From assembly GCA_027067775.1 (NCBI GenBank), contig JAMOVK010000087.1, forward strand, positions 1 to 36,562: 36,562 nt of DNA, given 5' to 3'. Both the position numbers and the translations under genes were made by a program. Under the pieces are notes generated by a model that worked only from the letters and a program-made list of their open reading frames with translations, did not search any database and was not told the origin of the DNA. Each line of letters begins with the position of its first letter. The stretch's first letter is position 1. This document shows, in pieces, positions 24,646 to 32,759 of the stretch. This DNA comes from Deltaproteobacteria bacterium (GTDB taxonomy: Bacteria > Desulfobacterota > Dissulfuribacteria > Dissulfuribacterales > QOAL01).

Positions 24646-25569
24646 TCATTCCAACACGACAAGGTCACGCAGTATCTCGTCAGGCATAGAACCATCCTTA
24701 TTAGGAGAGCCTTTGTTGCTAAAAGAGACGCTAAGGAGCCTCAAACATCCCTTTCCAGTCTGTACCATAACCTTTCCATCTACGATGCCAACGTGCCCTG
24801 CAGGCATACCAAGATCCAGGTCTTGATAGACCAGTGCGTCCCAGATGAAAAGCTTTCTGCCATAAAGGTGGCAAAAAGCACCGGGATATGGCCAAGTGAC
24901 TGCCCTTACAAGATTGTAGATAGACTGGGCATCCTGATTCCAATCTATCTTTCCGTCCTCAGGCCGCCTCCCGCCAAAATAGCTGGCCTTTGTATGGTCC
25001 TGTGGTGTTCTTGGGGCCTTTCCCTCAAGAAGCAGAGGAATATATTTTTTAAGCACCTGTTCAGCTGCATCTTCGAGTTTTTTAAAAAGGCTGTAGGCAG
25101 TATCCCTTGGGTCTATCCTTACTGCTTTTTGGCTGACTATGTCTCCGGCATCGGCCTTCAAGACCATATGATGAAGGGTTACTCCGCTTTCTCTTTCCCC
25201 GTGAACCAGTTGCCAGTTAACAGGGCATCGTCCCCTATACTTTGGAAGAAGAGAGCCGTGGAGATTCACGGCTGCAATTTTGGGGATAGACAGCACATCC
25301 TCTTTTACCATCTGTCTGAAATAACATGACAGAATGATCTTGGGTGATATTTCCCTCAAAACCCTCACCCACTTATCCTGGTTTATATTTTTGGGAAAAT
25401 AGACAGGTATACCGTAGCCTCTGGCAAGTTCTGCCAAAGAATCAAACCATATATTTTCCTCTGGACTGTCTTCATGTGTAAAGACCGCAGGAACCTGGAC
25501 GCCAAGCTCCATAAGTACTTTAAGGGCCCTGCAACCCATGTTGTGATATCCAAGAAGAACCACTGACAT
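24646..25569 (-). CDS. ArnA N-terminal-type formyltransferase, stand-alone
   Basis: The 307-residue protein has the formyltransferase fold of ArnA and methionyl-tRNA formyltransferase: the catalytic loop AVNLHGSLLPKYRGRCPVNWQLVHGE with Asn-His-Ser/Gly relation (N-L-H-G-S), SGVTLHHMVLKADAGDIVSQ with the catalytic Asp, and the C-terminal OB-like part (WNQDAQSIYNLVRAVTWPYPGAFCHL), a hallmark of ArnA. It would transfer formyl from 10-formyl-tetrahydrofolate to UDP-4-amino-4-deoxy-L-arabinose. It is not tRNA formyltransferase, as indicated by the EENIWFDSLAELARGYGIPVYFP segment and the neighbour. ATG 25569 has GGAG 8 nt before it; the TTG at 25590 abuts the previous stop and is unlikely. Confidence 0.88.
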   Translation of the reverse strand: MSVVLLGYHNMGCRALKVLMELGVQVPAVFTHEDSPEENIWFDSLAELARGYGIPVYFPKNINQDKWVRVLREISPKIILSCYFRQMVKEDVLSIPKIAAVNLHGSLLPKYRGRCPVNWQLVHGERESGVTLHHMVLKADAGDIVSQKAVRIDPRDTAYSLFKKLEDAAEQVLKKYIPLLLEGKAPRTPQDHTKASYFGGRRPEDGKIDWNQDAQSIYNLVRAVTWPYPGAFCHLYGRKLFIWDALVYQDLDLGMPAGHVGIVDGKVMVQTGKGCLRLLSVSFSNKGSPNKDGSMPDEILRDLVVLE

Positions 25570-25590
25570 AACTCTTTCTCCAGAAAACAA

Positions 25591-26274
25591 CTAGGCGCAT
25601 CTGGCCTTGGTCTTTGATCTAACGGTATGGGATCGCAAAAAGAGAAAAGAACTGTATTTCCATCTTGCATTCAAAACCAGATCTGTAACAAAAAGGGCTA
25701 TTAAGAGGCTGCCGACAAGGTCTGTTAAAAAGTGGGACTGGCCAACAAGCCTCCCAAGGCTTACAAACAGAGCCATTGCAAACCAAAGATACCGTAGCCT
25801 TGGAAAATAATGACAAAGTATCAAGGCTACGGAAAAGGCAGAGGCAGCATGCCCTGAGGGGAAGGAATGAAAATCGTTTGCCGTGCAAAAAGGACATATT
25901 TGCCAACTGTCAAGACCCGTCCCAGGCCTTGGTCTGCCTATCAAAAATTTAAGTAGCTGACCAATTATGCCTGTAATGCCAAGTGCCAAGGTGGCCCTGA
26001 TCAAGTAGGCCTTAAATCTGGACCTGTCTCCTGTACTGATTAAAATCAGGGGAGAAAGGATAACAACCAACAATGCAAGTGTAACGCCGTTTCCAAGAAA
26101 GTCTGCAGCATGAGCCCAAAGGGTGGCAAATCTGCTGTTGGATAATGGAAGAAGAAGGTCGTGAAGCAGCCTGTCAAAGGGAAACAATAGGGACATTGCG
26201 ATGAGAAATAAAGCAAAAAGACACAAATAAAATTTCGTCTTTTTTGAAAAGACGCAACCGCTTGACGGGAACAC
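25591..26274 (-). CDS. PAP2-family membrane phosphatase
   Basis: The 227-residue protein has several membrane helices and all three PAP2 motifs: KFLIGRPRPG (KxxxxxxRP, C1), FPSGHAAS (C2, with the catalytic His) and LGRLVGQSHFLTDLVG (C3, ending in the H-x3-D pair). PAP2 enzymes remove phosphate from lipid phosphates such as undecaprenyl pyrophosphate or lipid A 1-phosphate (LpxE). Lying between an Arn-type formyltransferase and an ATPase, a lipid A or polyprenyl-phosphate role is plausible. The proposed GTG start has a weak ribosome binding site, and a perfect 8-bp hairpin (26236-26254) sits in the first 15 codons, so the true start may lie downstream. Confidence 0.85.
   Translation of the reverse strand: MFPSSGCVFSKKTKFYLCLFALFLIAMSLLFPFDRLLHDLLLPLSNSRFATLWAHAADFLGNGVTLALLVVILSPLILISTGDRSRFKAYLIRATLALGITGIIGQLLKFLIGRPRPGTGLDSWQICPFCTANDFHSFPSGHAASAFSVALILCHYFPRLRYLWFAMALFVSLGRLVGQSHFLTDLVGSLLIALFVTDLVLNARWKYSSFLFLRSHTVRSKTKARCA
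26236..26254. other. Perfect 8-bp hairpin in the 5' part of the PAP2 gene
   Basis: CGTCTTTT and AAAAGACG flank a 3-nt loop (TTG on the plus strand). It is 23-41 bp after the ATPase stop and is followed on the minus strand by AAATTTT. It resembles a weak terminator or a structure that limits PAP2 translation, but lies within the proposed coding frame. Confidence 0.45.
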
Positions 26275-26276
26275 TG

Positions 26277-28532
26277 CTACCAGATTCCCCTCATGCCAAA
26301 GTCTTTTCTTATCTGGTCTATTCGCCTTTCAAGCCCTACCCGCCACTCGGCATGAATCCTGGCACTTGGAGGTGCTATAAGCTCCGGGAGGCCATAGACC
26401 AGCCTGTCAGCCGCCTGACTTGCTTCAATAACCGCCTCTATACTCCTGGCGCCAAACTTGTACTTGGCAACAAGAAGCCGCAAAAGCAGGCCAGAGGTCT
26501 TCCTGGCAGCCTTTTTCCAGTGGGTTTCCATCTGATGGGCAATAATAAAGGCCCTTTTTAAAAGAATCCTCTTTAAGCGTTCAAGTTCTACACCCGAGGC
26601 CGAATCCCTGAGAAGCTCCTCTGGTATATCTATTCCATCAATATCCAGCACCACCCTTAACCGGCTCATAAAATCTGGAATCTTCAAGGCCTTGATATGA
26701 CGTAATTCCTCGTGGTCTTCGGCCTTGAGCATTGCCTCCATGGCAGAATACGAGTCCTTAACGCCGCCAGCAAATACAAACACGCTTCTACCTATATATC
26801 TGGGAATGCCGTTAACATAAGTAACCCCATCCTGCATAGAGGGAAGGAAATAGCGAAGATAGCCAAATTCGTTGTTATCATACTTGCAGTCAAACTCGTC
26901 CCAGAAAGCAACAGGCACCCGTCCCTTGGCAACACTGGCCCGGACAAGATCGATTGCCGAGTTGATCTCCTCAGGTCCTGCAAACTGGGTAAGGTTGAAT
27001 TCAAAAAATTCGAACGGATTAGAGTCAAAGTTCTCAGCAATGACCTTTGCAACCTGAACAACCGCAAAGGACTTGCCAGAACCCGGAGGACCAAACACAC
27101 CTATACAAAGTGGCCTTTTGCAGACCTCCCGCATTACATAACTGTTCATTACACCCTTTAGTGTCACAACCGGGGCCATCTCAGCAGGATCCGTTGTCCT
27201 CAGGTGGCCTATGTTAAACATGCGCAGATCTTTAAAACCCTGTTTCCTGTTGACCTCCTCTTTCAGATTCTTCAGTACTTGAAGTATCACCGAGATATAG
27301 CCGAGGTTTTTTGACCTATCCTCTATATGGCAGGTACTTCTCTTCTCAACATTGGTGAAAAACTGCCTAAAGGCCTCCTTCCTCTCTTCATTCCAGTACT
27401 GGCAAGAGACCTGCTCCAAAATCTTTTCCATCTCCATGCTGTAAGGGGGCAATTCAAAGAAACAGGGATCGGATTCTGTTTCCAAAAAGGAACACGGAAC
27501 ACCTCTGGGATAATTTGAAGAAAAGTCGAGATCCGGAAACTCTAGCCCCTTTGAAAATGAATACCCCTTTTGCCTCAAGAGCTCCCAGTTCATCAGGACT
27601 CGTTTTGAAAAGTCAAAAAAGAAACTCCTCTCACTGGGGATCTTTGCAAGCCTCAATGCATCCAGGGTTATCATGGCAGTAACCAATGTGTCATAACAGG
27701 GGACAGAACCCCTCTGCCTGTTGGACCCTCTTTCTGGCAAACTGGCCCTTTTGTGTCTAAACATCATGTGTCGCGGGCCTACATACAGAAGGGCATTTGG
27801 AAACATCTCTACCAGTATGTGGCATTTGAATCGCATGGATGAAGGCCTCCAAAGGCCAACCTCTTCAGACTTCAGGGCCCTGATACACATGGCAACCAGT
27901 GATTCCCAGACTACCGCACTGTCCATTTCCATGCGTGTGGTCTCAAGATCAGACAGACGGCAAAACAGCATGAACTTGTTACCAAAGGAATCCGCCCAGT
28001 CCTGCCAATGGGCTGGAGTGATGCCAAGGGCCATAACCCATGCGCTTGGATTTTTCTTCTTGAGCTCTTGGGCTATCTTCGGCGGATTTCCACCATCATC
28101 CACGATTATTATGCCAGAGTTGTCCTGAAATTTCTCCTCGTTCTGCCCTGACAGATCAACCGTATCTGGTTTTTGAGGACGTCCTCCAGGAGGTAAAATC
28201 TGGCGCATCATGAACCATCCATGACTCGGGTCCTCAGCAATGTCTCCCCTTCTGTAAAATATCTGGAAGACATCCCGGGACTTTCCATAGGATACGGTGT
28301 TAATTTTGGGAGACAGTTCAGAGGGCGTCAGAAAGGCAGAAAGCCAGGTAAGACACTGCTCAAGCCTTCCCTCTTCAACAGTAATATCACCTGCCAGAAG
28401 CTCAATAAAGTCCCCTGGATTGTATCCATAGGCAGGCAGGCTGCCCTCGGCAATCATGCTGACTTCTTTTATTGGCAGATTTGTGATGCGGACCCGTGAA
28501 CCAAGCAGTAACAATTTTTTGTCTGGATTCAC
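26277..28532 (-). CDS. Large AAA+ ATPase of the bacterial RyR-domain-associated type
   Basis: The 751-residue protein ends in an AAA+ domain (about 440-690) with Walker A GPPGSGKS (481-488), Walker B VAFWDEFD (541-548; Asp545, Glu546), a sensor-like VFVFAGG (584-590) and MSRLR (622-626, possible arginine finger). EFFEFNLTQF (508-517) and LRYFLPSMQDG (559-569) fit the ATPases I remember from bacterial RyR-domain proteins. Upstream, IIIVDDGGNPP (141-151), SAWVMALG (163-170), LFCRLSDLE (189-197) and LVEMFPNALLYVG (240-252) resemble the alpha/beta (PfkB-like) domain linked to them. No RyR domain is evident. It could be a substrate remodeler or nucleotide sensor; the function is unknown. It starts at GTG with AAGGAGGGG upstream, and the PAP2 start follows 2 bp after its stop. 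Confidence 0.6.
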   Translation of the reverse strand: MNPDKKLLLLGSRVRITNLPIKEVSMIAEGSLPAYGYNPGDFIELLAGDITVEEGRLEQCLTWLSAFLTPSELSPKINTVSYGKSRDVFQIFYRRGDIAEDPSHGWFMMRQILPPGGRPQKPDTVDLSGQNEEKFQDNSGIIIVDDGGNPPKIAQELKKKNPSAWVMALGITPAHWQDWADSFGNKFMLFCRLSDLETTRMEMDSAVVWESLVAMCIRALKSEEVGLWRPSSMRFKCHILVEMFPNALLYVGPRHMMFRHKRASLPERGSNRQRGSVPCYDTLVTAMITLDALRLAKIPSERSFFFDFSKRVLMNWELLRQKGYSFSKGLEFPDLDFSSNYPRGVPCSFLETESDPCFFELPPYSMEMEKILEQVSCQYWNEERKEAFRQFFTNVEKRSTCHIEDRSKNLGYISVILQVLKNLKEEVNRKQGFKDLRMFNIGHLRTTDPAEMAPVVTLKGVMNSYVMREVCKRPLCIGVFGPPGSGKSFAVVQVAKVIAENFDSNPFEFFEFNLTQFAGPEEINSAIDLVRASVAKGRVPVAFWDEFDCKYDNNEFGYLRYFLPSMQDGVTYVNGIPRYIGRSVFVFAGGVKDSYSAMEAMLKAEDHEELRHIKALKIPDFMSRLRVVLDIDGIDIPEELLRDSASGVELERLKRILLKRAFIIAHQMETHWKKAARKTSGLLLRLLVAKYKFGARSIEAVIEASQAADRLVYGLPELIAPPSARIHAEWRVGLERRIDQIRKDFGMRGIW

Positions 28533-28622
28533 TTTGCCCCTCCTTGCAAGTTAGAAGGCCCTAGATAAGGGAAAAATCACGGATATCGAGTTCAATATTC
28601 CCCAGCAAACAGCAGCCAGCTG

Positions 28623-30164
28623 TCAGTTCCATTGCCAGATTGGCCTGTCAACCCGCTCCGGCCTTTTAGTCTGTGCCGAATCAGGAACAGATACACCCTC
28701 TTGTTGCTCCCTTGAATTCATGTCTGGAGTAGACGTTGACTGAATCTGTGTAGCGGAATCCGGCTGGTCCGTCTCCATTCCCGTACGGTTCCTGATAGTA
28801 TCGGGCTGAGAACCTGCATCAAGGGTCTGAAGACCTCCGTCTTGTTTTGCAACAGCATGGCCGTTTGAGCCATCTCTAGAAACAAAGGACTGCTGTTGAA
28901 CAACTTCTGGCTCTTCTTCCGTCCAGGGCCATAGCCAAGAAAACCAACCCTTTTCCTTTTTCTTTTCCACCTTAATGTTTTCTATCTTGCTAAGGGCCTC
29001 GTCTAAAGGAACAGGCTCTGGAATTTCAAAACTAACTCTTGGAGGAGGCGGGACAGGGAGTTTCTGTGAAGACGAAATCACCACGGGCTCCTTATCAGAC
29101 TCTTGCTTTTGAAGCCTTGTCTCCTTGGCCTGGGAGACAAGCTGTGCACCGCCTTTATTTTGCTTGTCATTGCCAAAAGGCCACAGCCAGGAATACCAGT
29201 TTCCCTTTCCTTCCTTGTTCGGTTTATCTGCTTCGGCACCCTTACTCCCATGACCTTCATGCTTCTGTACCCCTGAAGAAGCCTCTTCAGTCTTTGGTTT
29301 TTCAATGGCATCCTCGTCATCATCAGGATCATATACATCTGGAATGGGCATGAAGGAAGAATCATCTTCATCTTCTGAAGAGACAGAAGCAGTCTTCGGG
29401 CTGCCAGAGTCATTTTCAAGATTTTGATCCTCTGGTGCGTCATCACCCACATCATATACATCGGGAAGAGGCATAAAAGAGTCATTTTCCACTTCACCCT
29501 CCTTCCTGACCGTGCTGCTAGTCCCGGATCTTCTTCTTTGCTGCTCGATCTCCTCCAGTTCGTCCTTTTCTAGCTTTTCCCTGACAAGGATATCCGGATG
29601 AAGCCTGGCCAAGGCAAACTCGTCATCTGTCTTAACCTTTTTAGAATCAGGAACCGACAGGGCACTAAAATCCGAAACTGTATTTGCAACCAGAACCTGG
29701 CCTGTATCCTTTACCGTGTCTGAAATCTTGGCTGAAAGCAGCGCCGCATCCTTTGCCAACATATCTAGAGTGGGAGCTTTCAAGTCCCACCGTTTGATGA
29801 CGGTTCCATCCCTTGGAGACCTGAGTTCAAAAGAGGCCTCATAGTGATTCATGGCCTTCACCACTTTTCCTGTAATAACAAAATCAGCAACTGATTTCAG
29901 ACCTGACCTGGTACTTCCCTCTACCAGAACCGTATCTATCCCTTCAGAGGATAGCCTTGTCAAAAGCATCTTGGACAGGGCCTTTCCCACATAATTAATG
30001 GATGAAGGCTCTGAGACCACAGTTTCCATTGCTACCAGAGGGGTCTTTGACGATGCACAGCTATCCCCTAACGGGATTAAAAAACCGATCAGCAGGGCAA
30101 TGGCCCCTATCATACTAGGTAAAAATAAAAATCTTTTATTCATCATCATTTGTTCGATCATCAA
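28623..30164 (-). CDS. Exported repeat-containing protein of unknown function
   Basis: The 513-residue protein has an N-terminal membrane or signal segment (FLFLPSMIGAIALLIGFLIP, about 12-31). Residues 40-165 form an ordered domain (LVAMETVVSEPSSINYVGKALSKMLLTRL; DFVITGKVV) that looks like the TolB/FlgO-like alpha/beta domain of envelope proteins. The remainder is charged and low in complexity, carrying two repeats: SFMPLPDVYD (229-238) with SFMPIPDVYD (270-279), and NWYSWLWPF (322-330) with GWFSWLWPW (406-414). No named domain is recognised for these. A proline strip PVPPPP (370-375) separates them. The start is the ATG overlapping the NtrC stop (ATGA). No clear lipobox is present (DSC at 34-36). 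Confidence 0.65.
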   Translation of the reverse strand: MMIEQMMMNKRFLFLPSMIGAIALLIGFLIPLGDSCASSKTPLVAMETVVSEPSSINYVGKALSKMLLTRLSSEGIDTVLVEGSTRSGLKSVADFVITGKVVKAMNHYEASFELRSPRDGTVIKRWDLKAPTLDMLAKDAALLSAKISDTVKDTGQVLVANTVSDFSALSVPDSKKVKTDDEFALARLHPDILVREKLEKDELEEIEQQRRRSGTSSTVRKEGEVENDSFMPLPDVYDVGDDAPEDQNLENDSGSPKTASVSSEDEDDSSFMPIPDVYDPDDDEDAIEKPKTEEASSGVQKHEGHGSKGAEADKPNKEGKGNWYSWLWPFGNDKQNKGGAQLVSQAKETRLQKQESDKEPVVISSSQKLPVPPPPRVSFEIPEPVPLDEALSKIENIKVEKKKEKGWFSWLWPWTEEEPEVVQQQSFVSRDGSNGHAVAKQDGGLQTLDAGSQPDTIRNRTGMETDQPDSATQIQSTSTPDMNSREQQEGVSVPDSAQTKRPERVDRPIWQWN

Positions 30165-31573
30165 GCTGCTTTCTTAGATTTAGGCATGAGACCAAGCTTT
30201 TTCATCTTTTCTATCAGTGTGGTCCGATTCATCTTCAAAAGCTTGGCAGCCCTGTTTTTCACACCATCTGTACGCTCTAATGCCTTGAGTATCAACTTTT
30301 TTTCAAGTTCTGACACTGCCTGGCTCAGGCTCAACCCCTCTTCAGGAAACTCTACAACATCTCCAGATACCCCCCTTACCCCTACAGCGCTACCTGCCTT
30401 TTCCACTATTTGATAAGGCAGATCGTCTTTTGTTATCATATTTCCATTGGTTAGTATCACCATTCTTTCTATTATGTTCTCCAGCTCCCTGACATTTCCA
30501 GGCCAGTCGTACCTTGAAAGAATTTCCAGGGCCTCATCTGTAATACCCTCTACACACCTTTTCTTGCCACTGCAGTACTTCTTTAAAAAATGTTTTGCAA
30601 GAAGAGGAATATCGCTTCGTCTTTCTCTTAAAGGTGGCACATGTATCGGTATCACATTTAGACGGTAAAAAAGGTCCTCTCTGAATCGCCCTTCTTTTAC
30701 AGCCTTTTCCAGATCCTGATTTGTAGCAGCTACCACCCTGATATCCACTGCTATGGTCTTCACCCCTCCAACCCTTTCAAACTTTCTTTCCTGCAAAACC
30801 CTTAAAAGCTTGACCTGCAAAGACGGGCTCATCTCGCCTATTTCGTCAAGAAAGATGGTGCCCTTGTTGGCAAGCTCAAATCTGCCTATCCTGGTCTTAA
30901 TGGCATGGGTAAAGGCACCTTTCTCATGACCAAAAAGCTCGCTTTCCAGCAATTCTTCAGGAATAGCCGCACAGTTTACAGGAATGAATGGGCCATCCTT
31001 TCTGTCACTGGCGTAGTGAATGGCATGGGCAATGAGCTCTTTTCCAGTTCCGCTTTCCCCAGTAATAAGCACGGTGCTGTCAGTATCTGCAACCTTTTCA
31101 ACAAGTCCAAAGACCTCCTGCATTGCCCTGCTATTTCCAACGATGTTGTCAAAACCATATCTTGTCTTCAGCTCTTTTTTTAGACTCTGATTCTCTCTTT
31201 TGAGATTTCTTAACTCGAGGGCCTTGTCAATAAGTATTGTGACCTCATCAGGCTTTATGGGCTTACAAAGGTAATCGTATGCCCCGATTTTCAGGGCCTC
31301 AACCGCCCCCTGAATGGAACCAAAACCTGTAATAATTATACAGATGGTCTCGGGAGAATGCTGGGTTACATAACGGAGCACATCCATTCCTGTCTTTCTG
31401 GGCATGCTCAAGTCGGTAAGAACAATGTCAAAAAAACGGTTGTCCAGAAGTTCTATTGCCTCCTGTCCGTCACTTGCACTTTCAACTGAAAACCCCTTGG
31501 CCTTCAGCACTTCTGCCATGGTAAGCCTGATGTCCGGAGAATCGTCGACGACCAAAATACACTCGTTTCTCAT
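30161..31573 (-). CDS. NtrC-family sigma54-dependent response regulator
   Basis: The 470-residue protein has three parts: a receiver (1-120; Asp10-Asp11, phosphorylated Asp54, Lys104), a sigma54-activating AAA+ domain with Walker A GESGTGK (172-178), the sigma54-contact loop GAFTHA (219-224, usually GAFTGA), and Walker B TIFLDEIGEM (239-248), then a Fis-type helix-turn-helix (NRAAKLLKMNRTTLIEKMKKLGLM, about 440-465). It would activate sigma54 promoters such as the two identified here. The gene upstream (31774-32544) encodes a kinase-like protein, reminiscent of FlrB/FlrC and PilS/PilR pairs. AAGGAG lies 12 nt before the ATG. Its target promoters are not proven. Confidence 0.93.
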   Translation of the reverse strand: MRNECILVVDDSPDIRLTMAEVLKAKGFSVESASDGQEAIELLDNRFFDIVLTDLSMPRKTGMDVLRYVTQHSPETICIIITGFGSIQGAVEALKIGAYDYLCKPIKPDEVTILIDKALELRNLKRENQSLKKELKTRYGFDNIVGNSRAMQEVFGLVEKVADTDSTVLITGESGTGKELIAHAIHYASDRKDGPFIPVNCAAIPEELLESELFGHEKGAFTHAIKTRIGRFELANKGTIFLDEIGEMSPSLQVKLLRVLQERKFERVGGVKTIAVDIRVVAATNQDLEKAVKEGRFREDLFYRLNVIPIHVPPLRERRSDIPLLAKHFLKKYCSGKKRCVEGITDEALEILSRYDWPGNVRELENIIERMVILTNGNMITKDDLPYQIVEKAGSAVGVRGVSGDVVEFPEEGLSLSQAVSELEKKLILKALERTDGVKNRAAKLLKMNRTTLIEKMKKLGLMPKSKKAA

Positions 31574-31696
31574 CTTCTTCTTGCTCTCCTTAATATCCTA
31601 AAACCTCTCCAGTAACCTGAAGAAGAACAGCTATAGAAAGCGATCCTTTTCCCAGTTTGTCTGTAATTTTAGGTTAATAAAGGGGGTTATTAGTGT

Positions 31697-31743
31697 CAAA
31701 CCTTTTGTGCCATTTTTTTGACATGGCGGTTTGTACAAAAAGG
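31697..31743. promoter_or_regulatory. Overlapping alternative hairpins upstream of the NtrC-type gene
   Basis: On the plus strand, CAAACC (31697-31702) can pair with GGTTTG (31728-31733), and CCTTTTGT (31701-31708) can instead pair with ACAAAAAGG (31735-31743); both enclose the same GCCAT/ATGGC stem (31709-31713 and 31723-31727). On the minus strand the transcript thus has two mutually exclusive folds 120-170 nt before the activator start. It could be an attenuator, an operator or the end of the preceding message; no function is shown. Confidence 0.35.
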
Positions 31744-31773
31744 ATGTTAAAAGGTGGAGCAAAAGAAATCCAT

Positions 31774-32544
31774 TTAAGCCGTCGTTTTTAAATCTATTCT
31801 TATCAACTCCTTGTCCAGATGAAAGTCACCTGCTATTTTTTCTATGCTTGTCTTGGCAACGGCAAGAGCCAGGTCAAGAGGGGCAAAGGATAGCTCTGAT
31901 TTGGACAAGCTGCCGTTTCCCTCTATAAAGGATGCCAGATATCCCACCCTGTCGAGAGGAAATCCGGCCCCGATTGGTTTGAATGTAATAGACAGGATAG
32001 ATTCGGGCTCATTTACAACAGAAATACGAAGCTGTGGATCAGCAGCATTCTTCAGTACCTGGATACAGCCAAAAAGTACGCTGTCAAAGGCATCCTTCAG
32101 GTAACGTTCCTTGGCGACCAGCACCGGAGACACACCAGGAATAGCAAGATCAAGGGTGACCTTATGCTTAAAAAAAAGATCCGACTTCCAAAATTCCACC
32201 GTCTCTTCCAACAGCCGGGTTACCATGATCGGTCCTTCCTCATCATCCTGTTCGTCATCTGTAACCCTGGAACCTACAAGCTTGACCAGATGATTTATTC
32301 TGGCCACTATTTCCTCAAGCTGGGCAAGCCTGTCTATTGCCTGTTGTATGCCGGAAGAGATCTGACTGTTTTCGCATTTAGAAACCAGTAAATTCAGATC
32401 CATGGCAAGAAGCTCGATCTGCATTGATAGCACCTGCAAGGGACTGTTCATATTATGAACTATGCCCTTAGCGTTTCTTCCAATAAGACTGTCTCTAAAG
32501 TATCTTAAAAGGTTCAGCTCTGGCCCTTCTTTTGCCTCTGACAT
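31774..32544 (-). CDS. Degenerate histidine-kinase-like protein
   Basis: The 256-residue protein has no membrane segment. Residues 20-95 resemble a histidine-kinase dimerisation domain, with AKGIVHNMNSPLQVLSM (25-41): His30 is kept but the acidic residue normally next to it is Asn31. The C-terminal part (about 115-240) resembles the ATPase domain, yet the N-box asparagine (DAFDSVLFGCIQVL) and the Asp of the DxGxG box (FKPIGAGFP) are missing. It is therefore likely unable to bind ATP normally and may act as a phosphatase or partner for the NtrC-type regulator downstream. AGGAGG lies 7 nt before the ATG. It lies between the HD-GYP gene and the NtrC gene. Confidence 0.65.
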   Translation of the reverse strand: MSEAKEGPELNLLRYFRDSLIGRNAKGIVHNMNSPLQVLSMQIELLAMDLNLLVSKCENSQISSGIQQAIDRLAQLEEIVARINHLVKLVGSRVTDDEQDDEEGPIMVTRLLEETVEFWKSDLFFKHKVTLDLAIPGVSPVLVAKERYLKDAFDSVLFGCIQVLKNAADPQLRISVVNEPESILSITFKPIGAGFPLDRVGYLASFIEGNGSLSKSELSFAPLDLALAVAKTSIEKIAGDFHLDKELIRIDLKTTA

Positions 32545-32759
32545 TGCTTCCCCTCCTCATTCGCCCCAAAATGACGATCACTCAAGTAATGTGCAAGACC
32601 TGTCAACATACGATAAGTTTTTAATAGTATAATATTTATTATTGGTCTGGAAGATTTTTACAACCGGTTCACAGAATTTTTCGGTAAAAGGGAAAGATAA
32701 CCAATGGGACGGGCTTGCTATCATCAGAAAATTTGAAGCCAGACCTTTTTCAGGACTGT

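Noticed and set aside
31704-31721. TGGCAC element upstream of the NtrC-type gene as a sigma54 promoter
   Set aside because: TGGCAC is present on the minus strand, but the -12 GC is absent at the required distance of 12 from the GG.
32644-32745. GGTCTGG (32644-32650) and CCAGACC (32739-32745) as a terminator after the HD-GYP gene
   Set aside because: The loop would be 88 nt, the pairing inside is poor and the T-run lies on the plus side, whereas the gene is on the minus strand.
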